From the NCBI GenBank assembly GCA_949155365.1, contig CASCUT010000004.1:1-57841 (forward strand): a stretch of 57,841 nucleotides of DNA. Direction: 5' to 3'. The stretch's first letter is position 1, and every line of letters starts with the position of its first letter. Under the pieces are notes generated by a model. It saw nothing but the letters and a program-made list of their open reading frames with translations. It had not been told where the DNA came from and ran no database searches. The translations under genes were made by a program, and so were the position numbers. This document shows positions 44,542-53,441 of the stretch, one piece after another. This DNA is from an uncultured Clostridia bacterium. Lineage in GTDB: Bacteria; Bacillota; Clostridia; TANB77; CAG-508.

Positions 44542-44578
44542 AAAAACTCTCATATGACTAAAATATGAGAGTTTTATT
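44542..44578 (+). terminator. terminator of the DUF4190 gene (left copy)
   Basis: AAAACTCTCATAT, short loop, ATATGAGAGTTTT. The same hairpin lies at 49384-49420. Confidence 0.88.
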
Positions 44579-44623
44579 CTGGAAAAAAACAGTACGAATA
44601 GAATAGGAATAAAAACAAAAAAC

Positions 44624-44712
44624 TTTTACAAAAGACAACTCCAACATTTTCACTACCAGTCACTAATAAAATGATTGTAATAGACGCAGGACACGGAGTA
44701 CCAGATGAGTGA
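44624..44712 (+). pseudogene. amidase gene fragment
   Basis: Encodes TTPTFSLPVTNKMIVIDAGHGVPDE-like sequence matching residues about 31-57 of the amidase at 49573, then runs into a stop. It has no start and no catalytic remainder. It is a relic of the duplication. The rest of 44493-44962 holds only this fragment, the terminator and the next promoter. Confidence 0.8.
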
Positions 44713-44901
44713 GATAAAATGTTGAAGTTTTAGAGAAATACCCTTATTATTTACTAAAAATACACTTTTTATAAGTGTTCTTTTTTTGATTATAAAGAAG
44801 CTAAATAAGAAGTAAATTATATGTTTTGGAAAAATATGTAAGAGATAAAACACATAAAATTAGAAAAGGTAGTACAAACGAGAAAAGCGGAAATATAAAA
44901 A

Positions 44902-44930
44902 TTGACATTATTTTACAAAAGTGATAGGAT
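44902..44930 (+). promoter_or_regulatory. promoter of the radical SAM island
   Basis: TTGACA at 44902-44907, a 17-bp spacer, and TAGGAT at 44925-44930. The six genes downstream overlap or nearly touch, so this likely drives them all. Confidence 0.6.
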
Positions 44931-44962
44931 AGTATCATAAAATGTATAGTGAGGAGAGTTTT

Positions 44963-46153
44963 ATGAACTATAATGTAAATATTAGAGAAGAATGCTTTGG
45001 AGCAACTGTTATGAACTTAAAGACAGGAAAAAGAGAATATATAACAAAAGATGAGTTAGATAAGATTACAAGAAATACTATATTTCCTAAAGACTCTATT
45101 GCTAATATAGACAACGAAGAGTATAAAATAAAATTTACAGAATTAAAAAACAAAGAATCTAAAGAAAATTACTTTAGTTTTGCTGATATTGCATACATAG
45201 AAATAACAAGAGCATGTAACTTAAAATGTAAACATTGTCTAAATAATTCGGGAACAAAAATGCCAAATCAATTAACAAAAAGCGAATTATTGACATTAAT
45301 TTCTAAACTAGCAGAAAGTGGTATTCAAGAAATTAGATTTACGGGAGGAGAACCATTAGTACATCCAGACATCTACGAATTTATAGAACGAGCAACAAGT
45401 TTAGGATTATATACTTCAATTGGAACAAATGGAACATTAATTACAAAGAAAGTAGCAAAAGAACTAAAAAAAGCAGGTTTAAATAAGGCTATTGTGAGTA
45501 TTGATGGAACAGAAGAAACACATGATAGTATAAGAGGAACAGGAAATTATCGAAAGACAATAGATGGAATCAAAAATTTAAAAAATAATGAGATAGAAGT
45601 AAGAGTCAATGCAGTAGTAATGAAGCACAATTTGGAAAATATTATATATTTGGCCAAAGAAATGCATAACAACAAAACTTCACTTTTTATAAGAAGATTT
45701 ATAGAATCTGGAAGAGGAACCTTATTAAGGGATCATACGCTAAATAAAAAAGAGTATGACTATTTAAGAGCATCCTTATCAAATGAATTAGAAAATGGAA
45801 AATATATCAATGGACATTACTTAAGAAATGATGAAGGAATAGAACATAGAATAAAATTACCTTTTACTTTTGTAAAAGGTTGTAAAGCAGGGCAAAGAGC
45901 ACTTGTAATTATGCCAGATGGAGACATTCATTTATGTGGTTTTTTAGCAGCACAAGGATTTAAATCAGTTGGTAATGTCAGAAATGTAGAAGATTGGAAA
46001 CAATACTGGGATAAAATACATGAAAAAGATGAATTAGAAAACCTAAAAGAAAATTTAGACAACTATAATAAAATTCCAAATATACAAACAACAAATTGTT
46101 TAGCATATGTACAAAGATTTTTAAATAATGAGAAGGAGGAAGCGAAATGTTAA
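44963..46153 (+). CDS. radical SAM protein with SPASM-like C-terminus
   Basis: 396 aa from ATG 44963, seven bases after GAGGAG. The N-terminal ~75 residues (VNIREECFGATVMNLKTGKREYI) look like the small recognition-type domain of peptide-modifying enzymes. The radical SAM motif CNLKCKHC and RFTGGEPLVHPD follow. The C-terminal region has a few Cys (GCKAGQ, HLCGF, TNCLAY), enough for one auxiliary cluster. Such enzymes act in RiPP, cofactor or nucleoside-derived pathways. It is the first gene of the island, and its end overlaps the kinase gene by 7 bp. The substrate is unknown. Confidence 0.82.
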   Translation: MNYNVNIREECFGATVMNLKTGKREYITKDELDKITRNTIFPKDSIANIDNEEYKIKFTELKNKESKENYFSFADIAYIEITRACNLKCKHCLNNSGTKMPNQLTKSELLTLISKLAESGIQEIRFTGGEPLVHPDIYEFIERATSLGLYTSIGTNGTLITKKVAKELKKAGLNKAIVSIDGTEETHDSIRGTGNYRKTIDGIKNLKNNEIEVRVNAVVMKHNLENIIYLAKEMHNNKTSLFIRRFIESGRGTLLRDHTLNKKEYDYLRASLSNELENGKYINGHYLRNDEGIEHRIKLPFTFVKGCKAGQRALVIMPDGDIHLCGFLAAQGFKSVGNVRNVEDWKQYWDKIHEKDELENLKENLDNYNKIPNIQTTNCLAYVQRFLNNEKEEAKC

Positions 46154-46824
46154 TTGCCTTAACTGGTTTACATGCAGCTGGAAAAACTTACTTTTCAAGT
46201 AATATACCGCCTAAATATGGATTTTTAGTATATAGCAAAAAAGACATCATTAAATTGCTATGTAAAGAAAGTACAGGAAGAGATGACTGGCAACAATGGT
46301 ATAGAGAAGAATTTAATAGAAATGCCTACCAAGTAACTTCTAAAATTTTGTCTTATTTAAACTTACAAGACAAAATTATTTTAGATGCCATTCATAGTGA
46401 TTTAGAATGGAAAATAATAAAATCTATTGTAAAAGATGCAGAACTTGTTCAAATTACTACTCCTGAATTTATTAGAAAGCAAAGGAGAGAAGAGGGAGAT
46501 GAAGAAAAAGATAAAAAGAGGATGGGCTACTGGCATAATGGAGGTGGTTGCCTAATTTCTGAAGTAAGTTGGACCTTTAATGGAGGTGCATCTTTAGAAC
46601 TAAATGAAAAAATGTTTCAAGAATTTTTACAATATACAAAGAATAAAGAGAAAGCAATGGAGGGAGAAAACATTCAATTTACAGATAATAAAACAGAAAA
46701 ATTACAAGAACTTATAGCGGAAAATGAGATATTAAAAAATAAATTAGTAGTAGCTGAAGAATTATTAGCAGAATATGAAACAAAAAAGAAAAGATTGAAT
46801 AGGGAGGAAGAAGTTGAAAAGTAA
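46147..46824 (+). CDS. P-loop NTPase, AAA_33/zeta-like kinase with coiled-coil tail
   Basis: 225 aa. The P-loop GLHAAGKTYFSS lies at the very N-terminus, VYSKKDIIK marks a lid or substrate region, and KIILDAIHSDLEW is Walker-B-like. This is the small-molecule kinase fold (dephospho-CoA, polynucleotide 5' or zeta-type). Residues about 175-225 are a Glu/Lys coiled coil, absent from simple kinases, which might bind the small coiled-coil protein encoded next. The RBS is GAAGGAGGA. Confidence 0.75.
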   Translation: MLIALTGLHAAGKTYFSSNIPPKYGFLVYSKKDIIKLLCKESTGRDDWQQWYREEFNRNAYQVTSKILSYLNLQDKIILDAIHSDLEWKIIKSIVKDAELVQITTPEFIRKQRREEGDEEKDKKRMGYWHNGGGCLISEVSWTFNGGASLELNEKMFQEFLQYTKNKEKAMEGENIQFTDNKTEKLQELIAENEILKNKLVVAEELLAEYETKKKRLNREEEVEK

Positions 46825-47023
46825 TGGTGAAAAGTATAAAAGTTATAAGAGACAAAACATTCAGAACATTGTATCAAGGTTAGAAAAGAATGAAATTACA
46901 ATAGAAGAATTAGAAGATAGTCAAAAGGATGAGTTAATACAATATTATAACAATCAAATTTCCATCAATCAGAAAAAAATAAAAGAGATTAGAAATAAAG
47001 TAAAACGGAGGATAAAAAGATGA
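46814..47023 (+). CDS. small basic coiled-coil protein
   Basis: 69 aa from TTG 46814 after GGGAGG. It is a helical, Lys-rich protein (IVSRLEKNEITIEELEDSQKDELIQ) that overlaps the genes on both sides. Near the end the sequence AAA-CGG-AGG contains an in-frame CGG. Without the C it would read AAAGGAGG, a perfect RBS for the NUDIX gene, and the protein would end KVKGG. It could be a subunit of the kinase. It does not look like a RiPP precursor. Confidence 0.6.
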   Translation: MKSNGEKYKSYKRQNIQNIVSRLEKNEITIEELEDSQKDELIQYYNNQISINQKKIKEIRNKVKRRIKR

Positions 47024-47439
47024 TAACGAAAAAAGCAGGATGTATCTTAATAAATTTAGAAACTAAAAAAATAGCATTAGTAAATAGAAAAAATGAGTAT
47101 TCCTTTCCAAAAGGACACTTGGAAGAAGGTGAAACAATTGAAGAATGTGCAATTAGAGAAACAAAAGAAGAAACAGGCCATTATTGTGAGTTAATCGACA
47201 ATAAATCAATTGCCGTAATCAACTATACAAATCCAAGTGGAGAAAATGTAGAAAACCATTTCTACCTAGCAATAGATAAAGGAATCTGTAAGGAAAGAAT
47301 AGAAGACAAAGATAAAGAGATTACAGTTTGGAGAAATTTTGAAGAAGTGGAAAAAACATTATCCTATCAAAATTTAAAAGAAGTATGGAATGAAATAAAA
47401 AATAAAGTAGAGAGTGTGATAAATAGTGAAAGAGTGTAA
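47020..47439 (+). CDS. NUDIX hydrolase
   Basis: 139 aa. A complete Nudix box runs from residue 32: GHLEEGETIEECAIRETKEETGH split as G-x5-E-x7-R-E-x-x-E-E-x-G, with Mg-binding Glu residues intact. The enzyme cleaves a nucleoside diphosphate linked to another group; the substrate is not predictable. Start ATG 47020 overlaps the preceding stop. The 3' end overlaps the ATP-grasp gene by 14 bp. Confidence 0.92.
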   Translation: MITKKAGCILINLETKKIALVNRKNEYSFPKGHLEEGETIEECAIRETKEETGHYCELIDNKSIAVINYTNPSGENVENHFYLAIDKGICKERIEDKDKEITVWRNFEEVEKTLSYQNLKEVWNEIKNKVESVINSERV

Positions 47440-48145
47440 TATAATTCTTTCAAAAACGGAGAATTACTTAAATAGTGCTATAAAGATAAAAAGCAGTGCT
47501 AAAATAAAAGTAAATATTATTTGGATAGAAGAATTTATGATGCAGGAAGAGAAAGAAAAAAGATTAGAGAATAGTATCCTCTATTTTCTATGCAATACGC
47601 CATTAGTAAAAGAATTAGTAGATTTATTAGAAAATACAAATTGTTATATCTTCAATGAAGAATTTTTTAAAAAAAATGATACAAAATTAGAAATACAAGA
47701 GATGCTAATTAAAAATCAAATAGATACACCAAAGATAATTACAGATTACAAAGAAAAAGGAATAAAGATTCCGATATTCTGCAAAGAAAATTCTCATGCA
47801 GGAATGGTGTTTCAAGCATATACCAAAAGTACAATAGAAGAATTTTTTGAAAAATTTGATACAACGAAATTTTACTTAGAAGAAGTGATAAATGGAGAAG
47901 AAGTGAAATACTACTATGTAAATCAAAGGATATATGCCAAAGATAACTTAGAAATTTCAGATAAAATAAGACAAGTATGCAAAAAAGTAGCAAACTTATT
48001 GAGACTAGAAGTATTTTCAATAGATTTTATAAAAAGTAAGGAAGGATATAAGGTAATCGATGTAAATCCAGCAGCAGGATTTTATATGTTGGATAGTGCT
48101 AGAGAAGACCTTATAAATGAAATTGAAAGAATGTGGAAAAGATGA
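47426..48145 (+). CDS. ATP-grasp-like ligase
   Basis: 239 aa. The C-terminal half has ATP-grasp features: FYLEEVINGEEVKYYYV, then LEVFSIDFIKSKEGYKVIDVNPAAGFY, in which the D-x-N metal and ATP-binding residues are visible. The N-terminal half (pre-grasp) is divergent, closest in feel to RimK/inositol-phosphate-kinase-type proteins. It would join a carboxylate to an amine or phosphorylate a small molecule. It is coupled to its neighbours, and its stop overlaps the epimerase ATG (ATGA). Confidence 0.78.
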   Translation: MKECNIILSKTENYLNSAIKIKSSAKIKVNIIWIEEFMMQEEKEKRLENSILYFLCNTPLVKELVDLLENTNCYIFNEEFFKKNDTKLEIQEMLIKNQIDTPKIITDYKEKGIKIPIFCKENSHAGMVFQAYTKSTIEEFFEKFDTTKFYLEEVINGEEVKYYYVNQRIYAKDNLEISDKIRQVCKKVANLLRLEVFSIDFIKSKEGYKVIDVNPAAGFYMLDSAREDLINEIERMWKR

Positions 48146-49086
48146 AAATTTTAATTACAGGTGGTGCAGGTTTTCTAGGTAGTAACCTTGCATATAGGTA
48201 TGCAAATAACAAGGAAAATGAAGTTTATATTGTAGATAATCTTAGTACAGGAAAAATAGAAAATATAGAAGAACTAATATTAAAAGAAAAGGTGTACTTT
48301 TTAGAAGAGGATATATGTAATAACAAAATAGCTGAATTTATAAAAAATAATAAATTTGATTATATTTATAACTTTGCTTGTCCAGCTTCGCCCAAATATT
48401 ATTTAGAATTTCCAATTGAAACATGGAATGCAAGTATATTAGGAGTAAAAAATATTCTAGATGCAATAAAAGGCTCTAAAACAAAAATGTTACAAACTTC
48501 TACTTCAGAGATATATGGAAATGCATTGCAGACGCCACAAGATGAATCCTATTTTGGTAATGTAAATTGTATTGGTGTTCGAGCTTGTTATGATGAAGGA
48601 AAAAGAGCAGCAGAAACTTTGATTTTTGATCATAAAAGATTATATGGAACGGATATAAGAGTGGTTAGAATATTTAATACATATGGAGAAAAGATGAATA
48701 GCGAAGATGGAAGGATTATCTCCAATTTTATTAATCAGGCAATAAATAATGAAGATATAACAATATATGGAAGCGGAAACCAAACTAGAAGTTTTTGTTA
48801 TATAGAAGATACATTAGATGCAATCATAGCCTTAATGGAACTACCAGATCCAGTAGAGTTTCCTATAAATGTTGGAAATCCATCAGAAATAAAGGTACTG
48901 GAAGTTGCCAAATTAGTAAAAGAAATGACAAATTCTAAATCCAATATAGTTTTTTGTAAAGAAATGAAAGATGACCCACAAAGACGAAAACCAAATATAA
49001 GTTGTGCAATAGAGATATTAAAGTGGAGACCAAAAGTATCTTTAGAAGAAGGATTAAAAAAATGTATAGAATATTATGGTAGATAA
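48142..49086 (+). CDS. NAD-dependent nucleotide-sugar epimerase/decarboxylase, UXS-like
   Basis: 314 aa from ATG 48142 (GTG 48133 is also possible). The Rossmann motif is GGAGFLGSNLA, and the UXS-type segment FACPASPKYYLEFPIETW is present. The catalytic Tyr and Lys lie in ACYDEGKRAAE. INVGNPSEIKVLEVAKLV and DDPQRRKPNIS are also typical. It resembles UDP-glucuronate decarboxylases, giving UDP-xylose-type products, but specificity is inferred. The stop codon TAA at 49084-49086 falls exactly at the duplication junction, so the C-terminus may have been set by the insertion. Confidence 0.88.
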   Translation: MKILITGGAGFLGSNLAYRYANNKENEVYIVDNLSTGKIENIEELILKEKVYFLEEDICNNKIAEFIKNNKFDYIYNFACPASPKYYLEFPIETWNASILGVKNILDAIKGSKTKMLQTSTSEIYGNALQTPQDESYFGNVNCIGVRACYDEGKRAAETLIFDHKRLYGTDIRVVRIFNTYGEKMNSEDGRIISNFINQAINNEDITIYGSGNQTRSFCYIEDTLDAIIALMELPDPVEFPINVGNPSEIKVLEVAKLVKEMTNSKSNIVFCKEMKDDPQRRKPNISCAIEILKWRPKVSLEEGLKKCIEYYGR

Positions 49087-49335
49087 GAAACAAACACAGT
49101 CAATGGTTTTAGCATAGTATCTTTAATATTAGGAATCGTGTCTTTAGCCTTATGGTGTTTTTGGATGGTTTCCATTCCATGTTCTATCTTAGCGTTAATA
49201 TTTGGTATCATAGCCATCAAAAAACCAGGAAAAGGAATGGCAATTGCTGGTGTTGTAACAGGTGCTATTGCACTTGCAATATGGTTCTTCTCATTTTGCG
49301 GAACATTTATGATGGCAGTTATGAGTTCTATTTAG
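49087..49335 (+). pseudogene. 5'-truncated DUF4190 gene copy
   Basis: Reads ETNTVNGFSIVSLILGIVSLALWCFW..., as in the intact 44211 gene, but lacks the first eleven codons, the RBS and the promoter. One substitution (A to V in GFSIVS) separates it from the intact copy. It is probably untranslated unless initiated at an internal codon. Confidence 0.8.
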
Positions 49336-49383
49336 AGAAAACAAACGATTGTAAAAACAAAAGTAATGTAATACAAATGAAAT

Positions 49384-49420
49384 GAAAAACTCTCATATAG
49401 CTAAAATATGAGAGTTTTAT
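49384..49420 (+). terminator. terminator (right copy)
   Basis: AAAACTCTCATAT/ATATGAGAGTTTT, the duplicate of 44542-44578. It now terminates the epimerase transcript. Confidence 0.85.
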
Positions 49421-49458
49421 TTTAGAAAAAACAGCACGAATAGAATAGGAATAAAAAC

Positions 49459-49506
49459 AAAAAACTCTCATATAGATATATAAAATATCAATAGAGAGTT
49501 TTTTGA
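49459..49506 (+). terminator. second terminator-like hairpin before the amidase
   Basis: AAAAAACTCTCATATAGATATATAAAATATCAATAGAGAGTTTTTT (split here): outer arms AAAAACTCT/AGAGAGTTTTT with an AT-rich inner stem. Absent from the left copy. Confidence 0.65.
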
Positions 49507-49572
49507 TGGGAGAAAAAACTTTTTATCAAAAAAGATTCATACAACTAAAATAGATAACGAGAGGAGCTTTTT

Positions 49573-50284
49573 ATGATTATCTTAAACAAAAAAAGAATCA
49601 TGGTAATAATGGCGATGGTCATCGTAGCAACCTGTGCCTTTACCCTTCAAACAGCACAAAAACAAAAGACAACTCCAACAGTTTCACTGCCAGTCACTAA
49701 TAAAATCATTGTAATAGACGCAGGACACGGAGTACCGGACGAAGGAGCTCAAAGTAATAATCGGAACAACAGAAGCAGAAACAAATCTAAAAATAGCTTT
49801 AAAACTACAAAATTTACTAGAACAATCAGGAAGTACCGTTATCCTAACCAGAAGTGACGAAAATGCAATCTATGACATCGACAGCAAAACATTAAAACAA
49901 AAGAAAATATCAGACATACATAATCGCGTTAAAATAGGGAACGAATCAAAAGCAGATTTATTTATCTCCATCCACTTAAACAAAATACCACAAGAACAAT
50001 ATTGGGGCTGGCAATGTTTTTACAAAGAAGGCAACGAACAAAGCCAAAAACTAGCAAAAAGTCTGCAAGAAAATCTAAACGAAGCAATCCAAAAAGAAAA
50101 CAAAAGAGTAGCTATGAAGCTAGAGAATGTCTATATCATGAAACATGTAGAAATTCCTATCTCTATTGTAGAATGTGGATTTTTATCGAATCAAGAAGAA
50201 GAAAAATTACTTTTGCAAGATAGCTATCAAGACCGCCTAGCTTGGGGAATTTACAATGGTATCATAGACTACTTCTACAATTAG
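49573..50284 (+). pseudogene. N-acetylmuramoyl-L-alanine amidase (amidase_3), frameshifted at 49762
   Basis: Removing the C at 49762 (AAT-C-GGA) gives a 236-aa protein. The signal/anchor helix spans about 8-28. The zinc motif is VIDAGHGVPDEGAQSNN, then GTTEAETNLKIALKLQNLL. ADLFISIHLNK supplies another zinc His, and the catalytic Glu lies in SIVECGFLSN. It resembles CwlD-type enzymes that cleave the MurNAc-L-Ala bond in spore cortex or cell wall. The RBS is GAGAGGAG. This is the fifth C-GGA break in the window, with the rest of the gene intact. Confidence 0.88.
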
Positions 50285-50317
50285 TGTCCATTTACAGCAG
50301 AAGAGTTAGAAGGACTA

Positions 50318-50350
50318 AAAATCCACAAACAGATTGTTGTTTGTGGATAG
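50318..50350 (-). terminator. terminator of pgsA
   Basis: ATCCACAAACA, loop GATTGT, TGTTTGTGGAT. A T run follows on the minus strand, so it ends the clpE-pgsA transcript, and it may also stop amidase transcription. Confidence 0.75.
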
Positions 50351-50356
50351 TTGATA

Positions 50357-50971
50357 TTATTTTTCTTTATTTTCGATTTTCAAATTCTCTTTTTTTAAGT
50401 AACCTTGCTTGTAAAAGGTAATGTAGTACATGATAAGTGAAAAAATGGTAGAAGCAAGGGCAAGGTAGTACAAGTAAATATCAAATTGTGGAAGGGTTGC
50501 AACAGAGTTTGTAGGTTCTAGTGCAATGGTATTCCAATATTTAATAGCAAAGGAAGATACAATTGCTAAGTAGAATAAGATAGTTGCTAGTTTTCCAAAC
50601 CACTTGCTAGATACAACTAGTTCTTTTCCATATAGGAACGAAGCACCAGATATCATGGCAAATTCTTTTAAAAATACAATTACTAAAATCCATATAGGAA
50701 TGATATCTTTTAAGGATAAAGTAACTAAAATTGCGATTTGTGTTGCTTTATCAGCAAGAGGATCAATTAGTTTGCCAAAATTTGTGATAAAATTAAATTT
50801 TCTAGCAATACATCCATCTAGTACATCCGTAAGACCGGAAATGGTTAAAAAGATAAATGCTTCTATGTATTGGTCTTTTGCGATATAATATACGATAAAT
50901 GGAATTAAGATAAATCTTAATATGGTTAGTGCATTTGGAATGTGCTTACAGCAATTTTTTATTTTGTTCAT
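50357..50971 (-). CDS. pgsA: CDP-diacylglycerol-glycerol-3-phosphate 3-phosphatidyltransferase
   Basis: 204 aa, polytopic. The CDP-alcohol phosphatidyltransferase motif runs D-V-L-D-G-C-I-A-R ... G-K-L-I-D-P-L-A-D-K, with all the metal-binding Asp residues. It makes phosphatidylglycerol-phosphate in the membrane. The RBS is GTAGGAGGA on the minus strand. It lies 53 bp downstream of clpE and is likely co-transcribed. Confidence 0.92.
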   Translation of the reverse strand: MNKIKNCCKHIPNALTILRFILIPFIVYYIAKDQYIEAFIFLTISGLTDVLDGCIARKFNFITNFGKLIDPLADKATQIAILVTLSLKDIIPIWILVIVFLKEFAMISGASFLYGKELVVSSKWFGKLATILFYLAIVSSFAIKYWNTIALEPTNSVATLPQFDIYLYYLALASTIFSLIMYYITFYKQGYLKKENLKIENKEK

Positions 50972-51024
50972 AAATCCTCCTACGGATACAGCTTAGTTTG
51001 TATCCATTTTTTCTTCTATTACTA

Positions 51025-53352
51025 CTAATTTTTTTCTACTTCAAAACGTAAGCTACCTTCTTGCAGAATGACAGAGACAGTTTGGCCATTTTTTAGTTCA
51101 GACTTTAGAATTTTATCAGATAGTTCATCCTCTAAATAACGTTGAATGGCTCTTCTTAAAGGTCTTGCTCCATATTTTAAATCGGTTCCTTTTTCTAATA
51201 GATATTCTTTGGCTTCGATTGCCATGTTTAATGTGATATCTTTATCTTCTAATGCTTTTTTTGTATCTTCTAGCATTAAGTCAACAATTTGTAATAATTG
51301 TTCTTTATTTAAGGCTTCAAATACAACAATTTCATCCACACGATTTAAAAATTCAGGTCGGAAACTTTGTTTTAAGGCATCTAATGTTTTGGCTTTGTTT
51401 CCAATAGCATTGCCACCAAACCCAATTGAATTCGTATTTAGGTTGGAACCAGCATTGGATGTCATAATAATAATGGTATTTTCAAAGCTAATGGTATTTC
51501 CTTGATTATCGGTTAATCTGCCATCGTCTAATACTTGAAGTAAGATATTAAACACATCGGGATGTGCTTTTTCGATTTCATCGAATAGGACAATGGAGTA
51601 TGGCTTTCTTTTTACTTTCTCTGTTAATTGCCCTGCATCATCATAGCCAACATAGCCTGGAGGAGAACCAATTAACTTAGAAGTAGAATGACTTTCCATA
51701 TATTCTGACATATCAACACGAATGATAGAATCCTCATCACCAAACATTTCATAGGCTAAACTTTTAGCAAGTTCTGTTTTTCCAACACCAGTAGGTCCAA
51801 CAAAAATGAAAGATGGTGGACGTTTGGTACTTTTTAAACCAGCACGGTTTCTACGAATAGCACGTGATACACTCTCAATGGCTTCGTTTTGACCAACGAC
51901 TCTTTTATGAAGATTATGCTCTAAGTTTAATAATTTTAAGGTTTCTTCTTCTGTTATTTTTTTAACGGGAATTTTAGTCCAACTTTCGATTACTTCTGCA
52001 ATATCTTGAATGGTTAATTCCGTTAATATTAAAGAAGCGTTAATGCTATCAATTTGCTCTATTAAACTACATTCTTTTGCTTTTAATTCGGCAGCTTTTT
52101 GATAGTCTTCTGTTGAATCGGCAGAAGCTGCTTCTTCTTTTTCCTCTTGTACTTGCTTTAATTCATTTTTTAATACTTCTAATTGATATAATGCTTTGTT
52201 GTTTAAATTAATACGAGAACATGCTTCATCTAAAATATCAATTGCTTTATCAGGTAAAAAGCGGTCATGAATATACTTTTCAGACATTACAACCGTTTGT
52301 CTAATTACATCAGTTGAAATTCTAACTTTATGAAAGTCCTCATAATACTTTTTAATACCATCTAAGATATCAATCGAATCCGAAATAGATGGTTCTTCTA
52401 CTATGACAGGTTGAAATCTACGTTCTAATGCAGTATCTTTTTCAATATATTTACGATATTCTTTTAGTGTCGTAGTTCCAATCAATTGGATTTCTCCATT
52501 AGCAAGGGCAGGTTTCAAAATATTAGCAGCATTCATCGAATGTTCGGCATCACCTGCTCCAATAATATTATGAATTTCATCAATAACTAAGATAATATTT
52601 CCTAGTGACTTACATTCATCCATAATCGATTTCATTCTTGCCTCAAATTGACCTCTAAATTGCGTACCAGCAATAATAGCGGTCATATCTAATAGATATA
52701 CTTCTTTATTTAATAATTTGGCAGGGACTTTTCCATCTGCAATTTTTAAAGCGAGTCCTTGTGCAATAGCAGTTTTACCAACACCAGGTTCTCCTATTAA
52801 ACATGGATTATTTTTCGAACGACGATTCAATATTTGAATCATTCTTTGAATTTCTTTATTTCGCCCAATTACCATATCAATTTCATTATTTTTTGCTTTA
52901 TTAGTTAAATTGGTTCCAAAGGTATCTAGCGCCTTTTTCTTTTTGTCTTTTGTTTTTTTATCTACCTTTACTTTTTTCTTTTCTGTACTAGAAGAGCTAC
53001 TACTAGCATCTTCATTCTTTCCAAAAATATTAGAGAAAATAGCACCAAGAGGAATTGCCTTTGGTATACCATCTTCGTTTTCCTCATCACTGCTATTTAA
53101 CACTTCCATATTAATAGCAGAGTCCATATCTATATTAGAAGACATATCTTGAAACATATTTTCTAATTGATTTGTCATATTTTTAATATCTTCATCGGAA
53201 ATATTAGCTTGTTTGGTTAATGCATCCAAAGGATTAACACCCTTCTTCTTCGCACACTCGTAACATAGCCCTTCTGTTGCAACAGAATTATCAGGCATTT
53301 GTTTATTAATAAAAATAACAGCAGTATTTTTATTACAAATTGAACATAACAT
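51025..53352 (-). CDS. clpE: Clp-family AAA+ unfoldase, ClpE-type
   Basis: 775 aa. An N-terminal zinc finger (C3, C6, C30, C33), the mark of ClpE rather than ClpC, precedes a linker. AAA-1 has Walker [10 protein letters not shown] (near 187), and the middle coiled coil has a UVR-like EEKEEAAS segment. AAA-2 has GPTGVGKTE (near 517), [11 protein letters not shown] and [20 protein letters not shown]-terminal D2-small domain follows. It would partner ClpP in protein quality control. The RBS is AAGGAGG. No CtsR operator is evident upstream. Confidence 0.93.
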   Translation of the reverse strand: MLCSICNKNTAVIFINKQMPDNSVATEGLCYECAKKKGVNPLDALTKQANISDEDIKNMTNQLENMFQDMSSNIDMDSAINMEVLNSSDEENEDGIPKAIPLGAIFSNIFGKNEDASSSSSSTEKKKVKVDKKTKDKKKKALDTFGTNLTNKAKNNEIDMVIGRNKEIQRMIQILNRRSKNNPCLIGEPGVGKTAIAQGLALKIADGKVPAKLLNKEVYLLDMTAIIAGTQFRGQFEARMKSIMDECKSLGNIILVIDEIHNIIGAGDAEHSMNAANILKPALANGEIQLIGTTTLKEYRKYIEKDTALERRFQPVIVEEPSISDSIDILDGIKKYYEDFHKVRISTDVIRQTVVMSEKYIHDRFLPDKAIDILDEACSRINLNNKALYQLEVLKNELKQVQEEKEEAASADSTEDYQKAAELKAKECSLIEQIDSINASLILTELTIQDIAEVIESWTKIPVKKITEEETLKLLNLEHNLHKRVVGQNEAIESVSRAIRRNRAGLKSTKRPPSFIFVGPTGVGKTELAKSLAYEMFGDEDSIIRVDMSEYMESHSTSKLIGSPPGYVGYDDAGQLTEKVKRKPYSIVLFDEIEKAHPDVFNILLQVLDDGRLTDNQGNTISFENTIIIMTSNAGSNLNTNSIGFGGNAIGNKAKTLDALKQSFRPEFLNRVDEIVVFEALNKEQLLQIVDLMLEDTKKALEDKDITLNMAIEAKEYLLEKGTDLKYGARPLRRAIQRYLEDELSDKILKSELKNGQTVSVILQEGSLRFEVEKN

Positions 53353-53386
53353 AAATTGTCTTTCCTCCTTAATTTTTTACTTTTCT

Positions 53387-53415
53387 ATCATACAACAAAA
53401 ATGCAGAATAGTCAA
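53387..53415 (-). promoter_or_regulatory. promoter of clpE-pgsA
   Basis: On the minus strand TTGACT, a 17-bp spacer, and TATGAT, about 35 bp upstream of the clpE ATG. Confidence 0.65.
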
Positions 53416-53441
53416 TGAAATTAAGAATTTATTCAGTATTC

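Larger units (their letters stand above)
44242..44712 (+). repeat. left copy of the island-flanking duplication
   Basis: 44242-44623 matches 49085-49466 closely: DUF4190 body, terminator, and GAATAGGAATAAAAACAAAAAAC. Then 44630-44710 matches 49663-49743, the 5' coding part of the amidase gene. About 195 bp found in the right copy are missing between the two blocks. The host order DUF4190-amidase is thus present twice, each time incomplete, on the two sides of the 44.7-49.1 kb genes. Confidence 0.85.
49085..49466 (+). repeat. right copy of the island-flanking duplication
   Basis: Matches 44242-44623 with few differences, covering the DUF4190 body, its terminator and the following spacer. It continues into the complete amidase gene region. 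The unique genes between the copies therefore entered an existing DUF4190-amidase locus. Confidence 0.85.

Noticed and set aside
46814..47023. RiPP precursor peptide for the radical SAM enzyme
   Set aside because: The 69-aa product is a uniform charged coiled coil without a Cys/Gly/Ser-rich core or leader boundary.
53353..53441. CtsR operator upstream of clpE
   Set aside because: No tandem GGTCAAA heptads are present; only isolated GTCAA words occur.
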